64,000 nucleotides of DNA, from the NCBI GenBank assembly GCA_964354375.1, contig CAYGZQ010000005.1, positions 43,622 through 107,621 on the forward strand. Reading direction: 5' to 3'. This DNA comes from CAYGZQ01 sp964354375 [NCBI: uncultured Planctomycetota bacterium]. Lineage in GTDB: Bacteria; JAJVIF01; JAPKYR01. Position numbers and translations under genes: made by a program. The notes below the pieces were generated by a model. The model saw only the letters and a program-made list of their open reading frames with translations, did not search any database and had not been told where the DNA came from. Below are positions 8,918 through 18,132 of the stretch, piece by piece (the stretch's first letter is position 1; every line of letters starts with the position of its first letter).

Positions 8918-11152
8918 CTACGCCTCTCCACCTGCCCGCTTCCGACCCGTTGTTTCATGCAGGATGACCATTCGCGCCGGCTGACCGTCGAACATAACGG
9001 TCATGCCGGTTGCCTCCAAGTCGATCGTGCGACCATCAAGAGAGGTCAGGGTGTACTCTGTATGCCGCACCCTCTCCGGAGATTCTTTCAAGAGGTCCAG
9101 GATGCTCGCAAGGGAGTCTCTGGACTCGGGTTTCATAAACTCGCTGATGTGCCGGCCGACCAGTTGATCCCGGCTCGAGGCACTCATGCCTTCCACGGCT
9201 GCGGCATTCACGTATATCAGCACTCCGTCCCTGTGAATTCCTATGGGGACCGGAGCGTTATCGAGCAGGTTTCGATACTGCCACTCACTTCGCCTGAGCG
9301 CTTCCTCCGCCTGCTTGCGCTCGGTGATGTCCCTCGTGATGCCCATCATCCCGACCGGCTTTCCGCTCTCGTCCCACATCAGCGAGGCCCTGACCTCCGT
9401 CCATACCGTCGACCCGTCCTTTCGGTACTCCTCCTGCTCGAACGTCACTGTGGGCGGACGCCCGTCCGGACCGACCGGTCCCAGCGAGATACCGTATTCA
9501 AGGAGCTTCTGCGCGTTTTCCAGCGACTTCGGCGGCAGGCTCTTTTCTATGGGCAAATCGAATAGCTCCTCCACCGTGAATCCTCTGATGCTTTCGATGG
9601 AAGGACTGACGTACGTATGCCGCCAGTTCATGTCCATCATCCATACCGCATCCCTCATGTTCTCGGTCAGATACCGATACTTCTTCTCGCTCGCCCTCAG
9701 CGCATCCTCGGCGCGTTTCCGATCCGTGACATCGTTCAGAATGACCAGCTTGACGATCCCGCCTTCGTGCATCACAGCCATCGACGACACCACGACGTCA
9801 TGCGCCTCTCCGTCCCGCCCCAACAGCTTGAACTCGATCTGCCCGACCCCGTTCAAAGCCTTGGCACTTGCCTGCAGATGATTTCGGACCCTGACCCAAT
9901 CGTCGGGATGAACGAAGTCCATTATCGATTTTCCCAGAAGCTCGTCCGCATTTTTCACCCCGAGAAGCTTCACCGCCATCGGGTTCACGTAGTCGAACCG
10001 CTCATTGCGGTGCACGAATATCGGAAGAGGGGAATTCTCCACCAGGCTCCGATATCTTTCCTCGCTCATGCGAAGCGCTTCCTCCGCTCTCCTGTTGCTC
10101 GTCGTGTCCGTCACAATGAGAACAAACCTGTTCACCTTCCCATCTTTCTTCAGGGGAAGCACGCGCGTATACCACCATCTCGTACCACCGGGAGTGACTA
10201 TACACACTTCGTAAGTGGTGTTCTTCCCCTTGACCAGGGACCTGTACAAGGACTTGCGGACCTTCCGGTGCTGATCCCTGGGTATATAGTCGAGAAGGCT
10301 GGTCCCGACAGCGTCCTCCTTACGGGCGCCCCTGAGTACCCTGTTGACATAGAGAATGAGCCCATCGATGTCTATCTCCATTATGATGTCGGGACTGTTC
10401 TCGACGAGCGAACGATAAAGGGACTCAGACTTGGAGAGGCTTATCTCGGCCTGTTTCCTCCCGGTGATGTCCTCGACCACGCTGAGTATCATGGGTCGAC
10501 CCAGGACCTCAATGCTGCGCATATTTACGTGGCAATCACGGAATCCGCCGTCTTTCGTCCGATACATCGTCTCAAACTCGTCGCTGCCGTCCCGGAGCAC
10601 TCTTTCCACGTGTGTGATGGTCTGCTCGGGACTTCTGGCGGTCTCCAGGGCGGAAATGGGCAGACGCGCGAACTCCTCGCGCGACCAGCCCAGCATTCTC
10701 ATGGCGACGGAGTTGAACTCGACGCTCAGCAGCGTCTCGGGGTCGATCAGCGTCATGGCATAGGGGGAATGCTCGAAAAGAGTCCGGTAGAGCGCATCAT
10801 CCTCACGGGGCCTGCCGGCCGGTTGCCCGGGATCGGCGATGTCGTGGTGGACCGCGACTGCACCGGTCACGTCCCCCTTCGCATTGTGAATCGGAAAGCC
10901 CGACACCCTCCTCGCCTTCCCGTCGGAGTCTGCCGTCTCGCCCCGTTGCGGCCGCCCGGTCGAAAAAACCAGCTTCACCGGGCATCCCTCGCACGCCGCA
11001 GTTCTCTGCCGAAACGCCTCGTAGCAGCGGCGACCGCCCACAATCTCGGACGATTCGCCGTTCGGGCTGTTCACCCAGGTAACCCTGAGATCGGCGTCCA
11101 CATGGGCGACAAACCCGTCCGAGCCGACAAATACAGCGTCAGAAACAGCCAT
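8918..11152 (-). CDS. Six-PAS-domain sensory protein without recognisable output domain
   Basis: Protein of 744 residues, soluble (no membrane segments). It is built from six consecutive PAS/PAC units at about residues 1-105, 120-235, 245-358, 367-482, 490-612 and 620-740. Units 2-6 begin YR.L.E..P or similar, and most end in DITxRKxAE, the PAC exit motif. The first unit carries a cysteine pair in AACEGCPV, which could hold a metal or respond to redox. PAS units bind small ligands or cofactors and normally feed a histidine kinase, cyclase or regulator domain, but here the stop (8918-8920) comes directly after the sixth PAC motif (TGRKRAGGEA). No kinase or HTH is encoded in the ~150 bases that follow in any frame. 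Either it acts by protein contact, or the 3' part was lost. The start is the ATG at 11152; the upstream ribosome site is weak. Confidence 0.85.
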   Translation of the reverse strand: MAVSDAVFVGSDGFVAHVDADLRVTWVNSPNGESSEIVGGRRCYEAFRQRTAACEGCPVKLVFSTGRPQRGETADSDGKARRVSGFPIHNAKGDVTGAVAVHHDIADPGQPAGRPREDDALYRTLFEHSPYAMTLIDPETLLSVEFNSVAMRMLGWSREEFARLPISALETARSPEQTITHVERVLRDGSDEFETMYRTKDGGFRDCHVNMRSIEVLGRPMILSVVEDITGRKQAEISLSKSESLYRSLVENSPDIIMEIDIDGLILYVNRVLRGARKEDAVGTSLLDYIPRDQHRKVRKSLYRSLVKGKNTTYEVCIVTPGGTRWWYTRVLPLKKDGKVNRFVLIVTDTTSNRRAEEALRMSEERYRSLVENSPLPIFVHRNERFDYVNPMAVKLLGVKNADELLGKSIMDFVHPDDWVRVRNHLQASAKALNGVGQIEFKLLGRDGEAHDVVVSSMAVMHEGGIVKLVILNDVTDRKRAEDALRASEKKYRYLTENMRDAVWMMDMNWRHTYVSPSIESIRGFTVEELFDLPIEKSLPPKSLENAQKLLEYGISLGPVGPDGRPPTVTFEQEEYRKDGSTVWTEVRASLMWDESGKPVGMMGITRDITERKQAEEALRRSEWQYRNLLDNAPVPIGIHRDGVLIYVNAAAVEGMSASSRDQLVGRHISEFMKPESRDSLASILDLLKESPERVRHTEYTLTSLDGRTIDLEATGMTVMFDGQPARMVILHETTGRKRAGGEA

Positions 11153-11349
11153 AAGCTACCAACTCCCGTTCCAGTCCCGGCCACCCCTTGATCTCCAAGC
11201 CGACTTATCGCGCGAGTACCTTCCGGGGACGGCAATGATTCTACCCAATGCTCGGCGGCATAGTCAAAGGAATCGAGATGCGCTGGACTTCCACCCGAGT
11301 TTCAGAGTAGGCTATGTGCACCTTCCGGCAATCCGAGAGGTGATCCCCG

Positions 11350-14004
11350 ATGGACGAAACAGTCGCGCCCGGAACCACCGAGCGGTTTCGCGCAGTTGCG
11401 GAATCGATGCTGCAGTATATGGGCCCTCCGGGAGAGGACCTGCTGGAATTCCTGGTGAAAAAGGGCTCCGAGCTGGATCTCTGCGAGGACGAGATCAATG
11501 CTGTGCTGTCCGAGATCCTTGCGACCATTCCCCAGCGCGTGCCCGCACAGGAAGCGCAATCGGGGACGATTCATGTCGCGGAGGACGGAAGCGCCCCGTT
11601 CAAATCGCTTGTAGAGGCCGTTGAGAACGCCCCCGACGGGTCGCGCATACTTGTTTCGCCCGGTGTATATAGTGGGGCTCTCGTGCTGGACAAAAACATC
11701 GAGATCATCGGTGCAGGCCCGCGCGAACAGATCATCATCGAATGCGACAGTACGTCCACCGTGCTGCTCGACACCGATTGCGTGACCTTGTGCAATCTCG
11801 CGATACGATGCCGAGCGGCGGTGGCGAAAGTCGGCGAAAAGGCTTACGCAATCGATATCCGTCGCGGCAAGCATTCCATCGAACACTGCAGCATCGCGTC
11901 CTCTGCCGGAGCGTGCGTCTCGATCCGCGGACCCGCCTCCGAACCGACCCTGCGTCACTGCGCCATCCATTCGGGGAATTCAAGCGGAATCCGAGTCTGG
12001 GAAAACGCGAAGGGCGTTGTGGACGAATGCGACATTTTCGACCAGGCCCTGCGAGGGATCGAGATTTCCTCGGGCGCAAACCCGAGAGTCCTGCGATGCA
12101 GAATCCATGACTGCCGCAGAAGCGGCGTTTTCGTCTACGAGAACGGCAAGGGGAGTTTCGAGGACTGCCATATATTCGACAACGCTCTTCAGGGAGTCGC
12201 CATAAGGACCGGCGGCAATCCGGTGTTCCTCCGGTGCCGAATTTACGATTGCCTCGACAGCGGAGTGCTCGTGTCCGACGGGGGGGAGGGAAGATTCGAA
12301 GATACCGAGATATTCGATCACGCCATGGCGGGGCTGGCGATCACCAGCGGGGGGAATCCGACCTTCCTCAGGTGCAGAATCGAATATTGCGATCAGAGCG
12401 GCGTTTTCGTCTATGGGAAGGGACGGGGCTGGCTGGAAGAGTGCGACATCCACGGCAACGAGCTCAACGGCATGGCGATAACGTCAGAGGGCGAACCCGT
12501 CGTCAAGAAGTGCCGGATCCACGATTGCGAGAAGAGCGGGCTTTACATATACGAGAACGGGAAAGGCGACATCGCGGGCTGCGAGATCTACAAGCATGGC
12601 CAGCACGGCGTCGCGATAGGGTCCTTCAGCGATCCCACAGTAGGAGGATGCACAATTCGCGATTGTCACGAAAGCGGAATCTGCGTCTTCTCCAACGGAA
12701 AGGGTCTGGTACAGGACTGCGATATTTTCCGCAACAACGACAACGGCGTCGCGATAAGCACCGGAGCCGACCCCGTCTTCAGGAGTTGCTCGATCCACGA
12801 TTGCACCAACAGCGGAGTGTTCGTCTACGATAAGGGAAAAGGCGAATTCGAGGATTGCGTTCTCGGATCGAACGGTCTGATGGGCTTTGCGGTCAAATCG
12901 GAAGCGGACCCGTCGTTGCGCAAGTGCCTCATCAAGTCCTGCGGTGACAGCGGGATTTTCGTCTATGACGAGGGCAAGGGTCGATTCGAGGAATGCGATA
13001 TCTCTCTGCACACGAAGTACGGAGTGGCGATCAGAAGTAGCGGCGCGCCGACGCTCAGCGGATGCCTGGTCCACGATTGCGCCAAGAGCGGGGTCATTGT
13101 CTACGATCACGGGAAGGGTCACTTCGAGAAGTGCGACATTTTCGCCAACGGGGTCGATGGAGTCACCATCAACAACGAATCGTATCCCGTGTTCCTCGAT
13201 TCGAGAATCCATGATTGCAGGGAGTGCGGAATCTGGATTTACGACGGCGCTCGGGCAACGTTCGAACGATGCGAGATTTTCAATAACGCGCTGCGAGGAG
13301 TTGATATCAAGACGGACGCCGATCCGGTGGTCCGAGGTTGTCGAATCCACACATGCCAGGACACCGGGGTCTTTGTCTATGACAAAGGCAAAGGCACTTT
13401 CGACGATTGCGAGATCTATTCGCATTCGAAATACGGCCTCGCCGTGAAGAACCAGGGTAACCCGCACGTCAGTAACTGCCGTATCCGCGATTGCCGGAAG
13501 AGCGGCATATTCGTTCACAGCAGCGGCGTCGGCTCCATAGATTCATGCAGAGTTTTCGGGCATGGAAACCAGGGGATTGCGATAGAATCGGGAGGCGATC
13601 CCTCGATCACCAACTCCACAATAAGCAATTGCGGCGATTCGGGCGTCTTCGTCTATGACAAGGGGAAAGGGAGTATTGTAGGGTGCGAAATTTTCCAGAA
13701 TGCCAAGTACGGCGTCGCGGTGGAATCCGAAGGCGCCCCAAGCATACAGAATTGCCGACTTCACAATTGCGCTGACAGCGCTGTCTTTGTCTACAACAAG
13801 GGCATGGGCGTCATTGAGAATTGCGATATTTACGACAACTCCGACGACGGTCTTACGATAAGAAACGAGGGGGACCCGCAGGTCCGATTGTGCCGGATAC
13901 ATGATTGCAGCGGCTACGGCGTGAGCGTGTTCAGCGGAGGCAAAGGCACGCTTGCATCCTGCAAGGTCTACGGAAACGCCAAGGGCGACGTCAGAAGAGA
14001 GTAG
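11350..14004 (+). CDS. Parallel beta-helix protein with fifteen 46-residue repeats
   Basis: Protein of 884 residues without a signal peptide, so apparently cytoplasmic unless exported by another route. Residues 1-65 are helical and unrecognised. Residues ~72-197 are the capping part of a right-handed beta-helix (TIHVAEDGSAPFKSLVEAV, ILVSPGVYSGALVLDKNIEI), as in NosD/DUF1565 and FBXO11-like helices. From ~198 to the end there are fifteen units of almost exactly 46 residues, each roughly NPxFLRCRIHDCxxSGVFVY then xxGKGxFEDCxIFxNxxxGVAIxSGG, i.e. two helix coils. Cysteines stack at two fixed positions per unit. A good ribosome site (GAGAGGTGAT) precedes the ATG. It is divergent from the PAS gene, 197 bases apart, so the two may share control. 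No catalytic site was seen; binding or scaffolding is more likely than carbohydrate cleavage. Confidence 0.85.
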   Translation: MDETVAPGTTERFRAVAESMLQYMGPPGEDLLEFLVKKGSELDLCEDEINAVLSEILATIPQRVPAQEAQSGTIHVAEDGSAPFKSLVEAVENAPDGSRILVSPGVYSGALVLDKNIEIIGAGPREQIIIECDSTSTVLLDTDCVTLCNLAIRCRAAVAKVGEKAYAIDIRRGKHSIEHCSIASSAGACVSIRGPASEPTLRHCAIHSGNSSGIRVWENAKGVVDECDIFDQALRGIEISSGANPRVLRCRIHDCRRSGVFVYENGKGSFEDCHIFDNALQGVAIRTGGNPVFLRCRIYDCLDSGVLVSDGGEGRFEDTEIFDHAMAGLAITSGGNPTFLRCRIEYCDQSGVFVYGKGRGWLEECDIHGNELNGMAITSEGEPVVKKCRIHDCEKSGLYIYENGKGDIAGCEIYKHGQHGVAIGSFSDPTVGGCTIRDCHESGICVFSNGKGLVQDCDIFRNNDNGVAISTGADPVFRSCSIHDCTNSGVFVYDKGKGEFEDCVLGSNGLMGFAVKSEADPSLRKCLIKSCGDSGIFVYDEGKGRFEECDISLHTKYGVAIRSSGAPTLSGCLVHDCAKSGVIVYDHGKGHFEKCDIFANGVDGVTINNESYPVFLDSRIHDCRECGIWIYDGARATFERCEIFNNALRGVDIKTDADPVVRGCRIHTCQDTGVFVYDKGKGTFDDCEIYSHSKYGLAVKNQGNPHVSNCRIRDCRKSGIFVHSSGVGSIDSCRVFGHGNQGIAIESGGDPSITNSTISNCGDSGVFVYDKGKGSIVGCEIFQNAKYGVAVESEGAPSIQNCRLHNCADSAVFVYNKGMGVIENCDIYDNSDDGLTIRNEGDPQVRLCRIHDCSGYGVSVFSGGKGTLASCKVYGNAKGDVRRE

Positions 14005-14100
14005 CGATGCGCGTGACCGCCACGGCTATTTGATGTACTTGCATTCCATGACAGCGCAAACCAACTGCACTCGATCCGGCATTTGTCCGGGGAACACACG

Positions 14101-15183
14101 ATGAGCGAGGCCATCATTGCAGGTCTCGGAATCCAGGGCGCAGCCATCGCATACGGGATGTCCGCTCTCGGTTACGAGGTCGTTGGGGTCGACATTTCCC
14201 CCGCTACCGTGAGCGCGTCGACCGAATTCCTCCACAAACTCGGTGTCCCGATAACTGCCACCACAGGCAATGCATTCTCCTTCATCGCCGGAATCCAACC
14301 CCCTCAGTCGTGCGATGTCCTCGTCTCCGCACTCCCCTTCCGTTTTAACACCGACCTGGCTGGGCTCTGCATAGAACGCGGCATCAGGTACTGCGACCTG
14401 GGCGGCAACATCGACACCTCGAATCGCATCCGAGAGCTTGCTCAGAATCGCGTCCGGGCTCCGGTCATGACCGACCTCGGACTCGCCCCCGGCATCGCCA
14501 ACATAATCGCGGAACTCGGCTTCCGGAAACTCGAACAAGCCGACACCGTCAGGATCAGGGTCGGCGGGCTTCCGGTCAATCCAAGGGGCACATTGAGATA
14601 CGGCCTCACCTTTTCACCGCAGGGTCTGTTCAACGAATACCACGACAAATGTCTCGTCATACGAAACGGCAAGATCCGTGCCGTCGATCCTCTGTGCGAG
14701 ATCGAGCACATCCATTTCGAGGGCCTCGGTGAGCTCGAGGCTTTCACAACAAGCGGTGGGATCGCGGGCACGCTCGAAACCATGCTGGCAAGAGGCGTCA
14801 AAGAATGCGACTACAAAACGATCAGGTTCCCGGGACACGCCGATCTTGTCAGATTCATGCTGTTCGAGTGCGGAATGGACCGCGACTCATTCTCGGAAGC
14901 CGTAACCAATGCGTGCGGTTTTATTACGGAAGACCAGGTTCTTATTGACATCGATGTATCGGACAGCACGAAACAGACATCCTGGACAAAACGCGCCCGC
15001 ATTCTGCATGACGACGACTTCACCGCGATGCAGAAGACCACGGGTTTCGGAGCCGCAGCAGTTGCAGCGATATTGGGTTCAGGGAAAATGGACGGGAAGC
15101 CCTATCTGCTGTACGCGGACGTTCCTGCCTACGAATTCATCGAAAACATGAGCGCCCTCATCCCCGAGCTTGCGCTGAGCTGA
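14101..15183 (+). CDS. Saccharopine dehydrogenase family oxidoreductase (lysine 6-dehydrogenase-like)
   Basis: NAD(P)-dependent enzyme of 360 residues. An N-terminal Rossmann fold starts with AIIAGLGIQGAAIAYGMS (GxGxxG nucleotide site) and an acidic residue follows at the end of strand 2 (VVGVDIS). The catalytic-domain signature VSALPFRFNTDLAGLCIERG is followed by YCDLGGN and by MTDLGLAPGIANIIA, typical of saccharopine dehydrogenase and related amino-acid dehydrogenases. The C-terminal part with FTTSGGIAGTLETM matches the lysine 6-dehydrogenase branch. I chose the ATG at 14101 (MSEAIIAG), preceded by GGGGA, over the upstream in-frame start at 14083. It is convergent with the next gene. The exact substrate (lysine, saccharopine or carboxynorspermidine type) is not decidable here. 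Confidence 0.85.
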   Translation: MSEAIIAGLGIQGAAIAYGMSALGYEVVGVDISPATVSASTEFLHKLGVPITATTGNAFSFIAGIQPPQSCDVLVSALPFRFNTDLAGLCIERGIRYCDLGGNIDTSNRIRELAQNRVRAPVMTDLGLAPGIANIIAELGFRKLEQADTVRIRVGGLPVNPRGTLRYGLTFSPQGLFNEYHDKCLVIRNGKIRAVDPLCEIEHIHFEGLGELEAFTTSGGIAGTLETMLARGVKECDYKTIRFPGHADLVRFMLFECGMDRDSFSEAVTNACGFITEDQVLIDIDVSDSTKQTSWTKRARILHDDDFTAMQKTTGFGAAAVAAILGSGKMDGKPYLLYADVPAYEFIENMSALIPELALS

Positions 15184-15219
15184 TAACCAACAAGCCATCC
15201 ATTTCGCAAGTCTGGGATT

Positions 15220-17970
15220 TTAGAGATCGTACGGATCCCAGTCGCCGCCCGGCCCCCCGAAGCATCCCATCCTCGACCGATTTTGAATATTCGTCTCATT
15301 AGGGTTCCCGGACGGCGATCCGCTGTCGTCCCAGTCGATGAAATCGGGATCGCCCATCTCGCAGCCGGAACCAGATTGGAAATGATAATCGTACGGAGAT
15401 GTCGTATTGTTCACGTACTTGGGGTCGATCCCGGGATAGTTCGTCACTCCATCGCCAAGGATGAAGTTGTAGAAATAGCTCGTGACACTGCCCAGGTCGT
15501 GACCTGTGGAGTAAGAGGCCTCGAATATGTTCGCAGGACTCGAGAAATAGGCCTGAATGCTTCCGGTTTGACCGGCGGGCGTGTAGAAATGAGTGATCAA
15601 TGTGTTATCGATTTCGCTTCCGCTCGTCGCAGCATACACGAAAATACCTCTGAGCGGGAAGTTGCCGTTCGATTGGGAGTGATCGAGCCTGTCGATCGTG
15701 TTGTTGTGGAAATCGTATACGTTTGTGCCCGATGAACCCTCGAACATCGTGCCCTCAATGCGGTAGTCGTAGTCGTTGATGCCCTCGATGTGGCAGATGA
15801 GATTATTATAGATGTCGGCGTTATTGGACGCATAGAAGTGCAGGCAGAATACGCGAATCTGCCCCCAGCCGCCTCCTGCGCCGTCATAGTCGATCGTGAA
15901 ATCATGGATGAAGTTGTTGTTGACTTCGATGTTGTTGCACGTATCGAGATACATGCCCCAGAGGACACGCGCGTAGACGCCGGATGTGTCGCTCTCCCAG
16001 GTCAGGGGGCCGCAGTCATTGAATTCGACGGTTGAATTGTCGCATCTCCTCATCTGGAGGGCCATGCCGGGACCGCTGGTCTTGCCCGTATCGTCTATTG
16101 TGCCCGTGATCTTGTTGTGCCTGATTGTGATGTCGTCGAAGGCCCCGGAATATGACACGAAATATATTCCGTAGTTTTGCGTGGATCCAGCTTGCTCGCC
16201 GATACCGATCTCGAATCCCTCCAGCGTGAAATTGTTGATAATACTGCCGTAACTGCCGATCGTGTAATACCCGCTCGTGTTCTTCATCTTGGGTTTTCCC
16301 GGACCGCCGCCGTTCCAGTTGTCTCCCAGCAGTTGCACATCACTCTTCAAGGTCAGCGCGGCGGTGTCGTAGACATGGGTCCCTCCGTCAAGATAGTCCA
16401 CATGCACCTTGTGACCCGTCGTCACCGCGCTCATGCCCTCCTGGATCGTCTTGAAAGGTTTCGCGGGACTCCCGTTCGAATCCGTGCCGGTGTAGTCGCC
16501 GTCGACGTATGTGTCGTTCGGATCAAGCCCGACATGCACAATCACAGCGTCCGAGATGTCCTCACCAACGGCGTTGCTCACCTTCACCGTGACGCTGAAC
16601 GAGCCGACCGAATCGAACTGATGCGTCGGTGTCGTCGGATCGCCCGTGTACGCATCCTCTGCGCCGCCATACACATCGTCCCCGTTGAAGTCCCATGCGA
16701 AACTCAGCGGAGGGGTGCCGGTACTCGCCGACGCATCGAACGACACCGATCCACCGACCGAAATGTCGGTGGATGTCGTGGCTTCCAATATCGCCGTCGG
16801 CGCGAGAGGCTGCACACCGCCCACTTGGGCGCAATAAATGAAATACCCGGTAATCGGCTCGTCAAGAAGGACATCCCAGTAGCCGATGACCTCAGACTCG
16901 ATACCCACGAGGATCTCAACCGGGTCCGTCTGAGGCGTGGCGTCCACGATGTCCACCTGGTAGGTGCTGTAGCCGTCCCCGCCGCCGACAGGCGATGCCG
17001 TCGCGTATTCGAAATTCCCCGGCGAGTCGAGCCACACTTCATTCAGCCCGGCGTTGTAGTGGTCCCACACGTCTATCAGGAGGGAGAGATTCCCGCCACT
17101 GCCCAGAACATCGCTCCACAGAGTGTTCTCGAGTTCGGTCACCGAGATCGCCCACGCCTCCGGGCGATTCGCCGCAGGCACGAAATCGTCAAGCTCGTAA
17201 GGCGGGCTTCCTATCGGCGGTTCCCAGTTCGCATCGACCGCGTAGTTGAACACCACGCCGCTCGCGAAATCTATCGTGTAATGCCTTGTGTTCGTGACGC
17301 CGTCGGAGAACGGCACGCGATTCGTCGGGTCGAGACCGAGAACATCGTCCGCCGGTTCGATGTCGTCACCGAACACCTTGTAGCCGTTAAGGGTGCTGGT
17401 GAAATGAGCTGTGGAGTTCTTGTTTCCAAGAAGCCCGTCTTTGTACCTGAGGATCGGCTGGCCCGGAATGGCGAACTCGACAGGATTCCACCATCGCGTG
17501 TAGCCGTCGGCGTTCAACAGGCGAGTGTCGCCCTCGCCCGCCATGATAAGGTCCCCGTCGCTGAAACCGGACTTCGTCCCGCTCGAGATCAATACGCCGC
17601 ACACATCGAAACCGGTGTACTGGCTGAGCCCCGGGAACGGATGCGTCAGCGACACATCTACATCGCACACCGCACCGTCGAACTTGAGGTTCGATATTTT
17701 CAGTCTCACGCCGGCGGGCGGCTCCAGAAGCGGCACCACATTCGCGTGGAAACTCCCCGTTCTGAGGGGCAGGATCTCAAGCGCCCCGGCATCGGGATCC
17801 GCCGAGAACTGCCACTGTCCCCAGTTATGATGGGATGATCCCGCGTCGGCTGTCTTCCGGGGAGTGGTCGCAGTGTCGGGAACCAGTCCGGGGGCAACTC
17901 CACCGCCCGAGCCCGAACAACCCGCGAAAATCACGGCCACCAGAATAAGGACAAGCGCTTGTAACCGCAT
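15220..17970 (-). CDS. Lipoprotein B: LNADG-type family module + PKD + parallel beta-helix
   Basis: Lipoprotein of 916 residues. The signal peptide ends in IFAGC, and GGAGG lies eight bases before the ATG. Residues ~45-390 are the shared family module (HPFPGLSQYTGFDVCGV, LLNADGYTRWWNPVEF, PPYELDDFVPAANRPEAW). A PKD domain follows at ~395-485 (FDASASTGTPPLSFAWDFNG, VGSFSVTVKVSNAVG). The last ~430 residues are a DUF1565-like entry (NGSPAKPFKTIQEGMSAV) and a right-handed beta-helix (ITIRHNKITG, STVEFNDCGP, NIEVNNNFIHDF, ADIYNNLICHI). Its domain order is the same as lipoprotein A, but it is much richer in GC (40/60 at 15961-16020), so the two are not a recent duplication. It is expected to be anchored at the outer surface or periplasm. 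Function unknown. Confidence 0.87.
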   Translation of the reverse strand: MRLQALVLILVAVIFAGCSGSGGGVAPGLVPDTATTPRKTADAGSSHHNWGQWQFSADPDAGALEILPLRTGSFHANVVPLLEPPAGVRLKISNLKFDGAVCDVDVSLTHPFPGLSQYTGFDVCGVLISSGTKSGFSDGDLIMAGEGDTRLLNADGYTRWWNPVEFAIPGQPILRYKDGLLGNKNSTAHFTSTLNGYKVFGDDIEPADDVLGLDPTNRVPFSDGVTNTRHYTIDFASGVVFNYAVDANWEPPIGSPPYELDDFVPAANRPEAWAISVTELENTLWSDVLGSGGNLSLLIDVWDHYNAGLNEVWLDSPGNFEYATASPVGGGDGYSTYQVDIVDATPQTDPVEILVGIESEVIGYWDVLLDEPITGYFIYCAQVGGVQPLAPTAILEATTSTDISVGGSVSFDASASTGTPPLSFAWDFNGDDVYGGAEDAYTGDPTTPTHQFDSVGSFSVTVKVSNAVGEDISDAVIVHVGLDPNDTYVDGDYTGTDSNGSPAKPFKTIQEGMSAVTTGHKVHVDYLDGGTHVYDTAALTLKSDVQLLGDNWNGGGPGKPKMKNTSGYYTIGSYGSIINNFTLEGFEIGIGEQAGSTQNYGIYFVSYSGAFDDITIRHNKITGTIDDTGKTSGPGMALQMRRCDNSTVEFNDCGPLTWESDTSGVYARVLWGMYLDTCNNIEVNNNFIHDFTIDYDGAGGGWGQIRVFCLHFYASNNADIYNNLICHIEGINDYDYRIEGTMFEGSSGTNVYDFHNNTIDRLDHSQSNGNFPLRGIFVYAATSGSEIDNTLITHFYTPAGQTGSIQAYFSSPANIFEASYSTGHDLGSVTSYFYNFILGDGVTNYPGIDPKYVNNTTSPYDYHFQSGSGCEMGDPDFIDWDDSGSPSGNPNETNIQNRSRMGCFGGPGGDWDPYDL

Positions 17971-18094
17971 CGTTTGGACCTCCAGGCATGGTCATGGAAC
18001 TCATCCGACCCTCCCGGATAATCAGGATAGCATTTTTCGGCGTTCCCGGTAAACCGTGACTCCCGCGCGCTATATGAGCGGACACATCGCAGGC

Positions 18095-18123
18095 GTGACG
18101 GCTGGACCGGTCCGGTGTAGAAT
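18095..18123 (+). promoter_or_regulatory. Possible sigma70-type promoter for the lipoate ligase-like gene
   Basis: GTGACG (18095-18100), a 17-base gap, then TAGAAT (18118-18123), with the ATG ten bases later. The -10 matches TATAAT at five of six positions and the -35 matches TTGACA at four. The short leader would leave a nearly leaderless transcript, so the assignment is moderate. Confidence 0.4.
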
Positions 18124-18132
18124 GGACATCCG

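Noticed and set aside
9617-11191. 524-residue plus-strand frame opposite the PAS gene
   Set aside because: The minus-strand protein has six clear PAS units; the plus frame is basic and without motif.
16177-17838. 553-residue plus-strand frame opposite lipoprotein B
   Set aside because: Arg/His/Val-rich antisense translation; the minus strand has signal peptide, PKD and family motifs.
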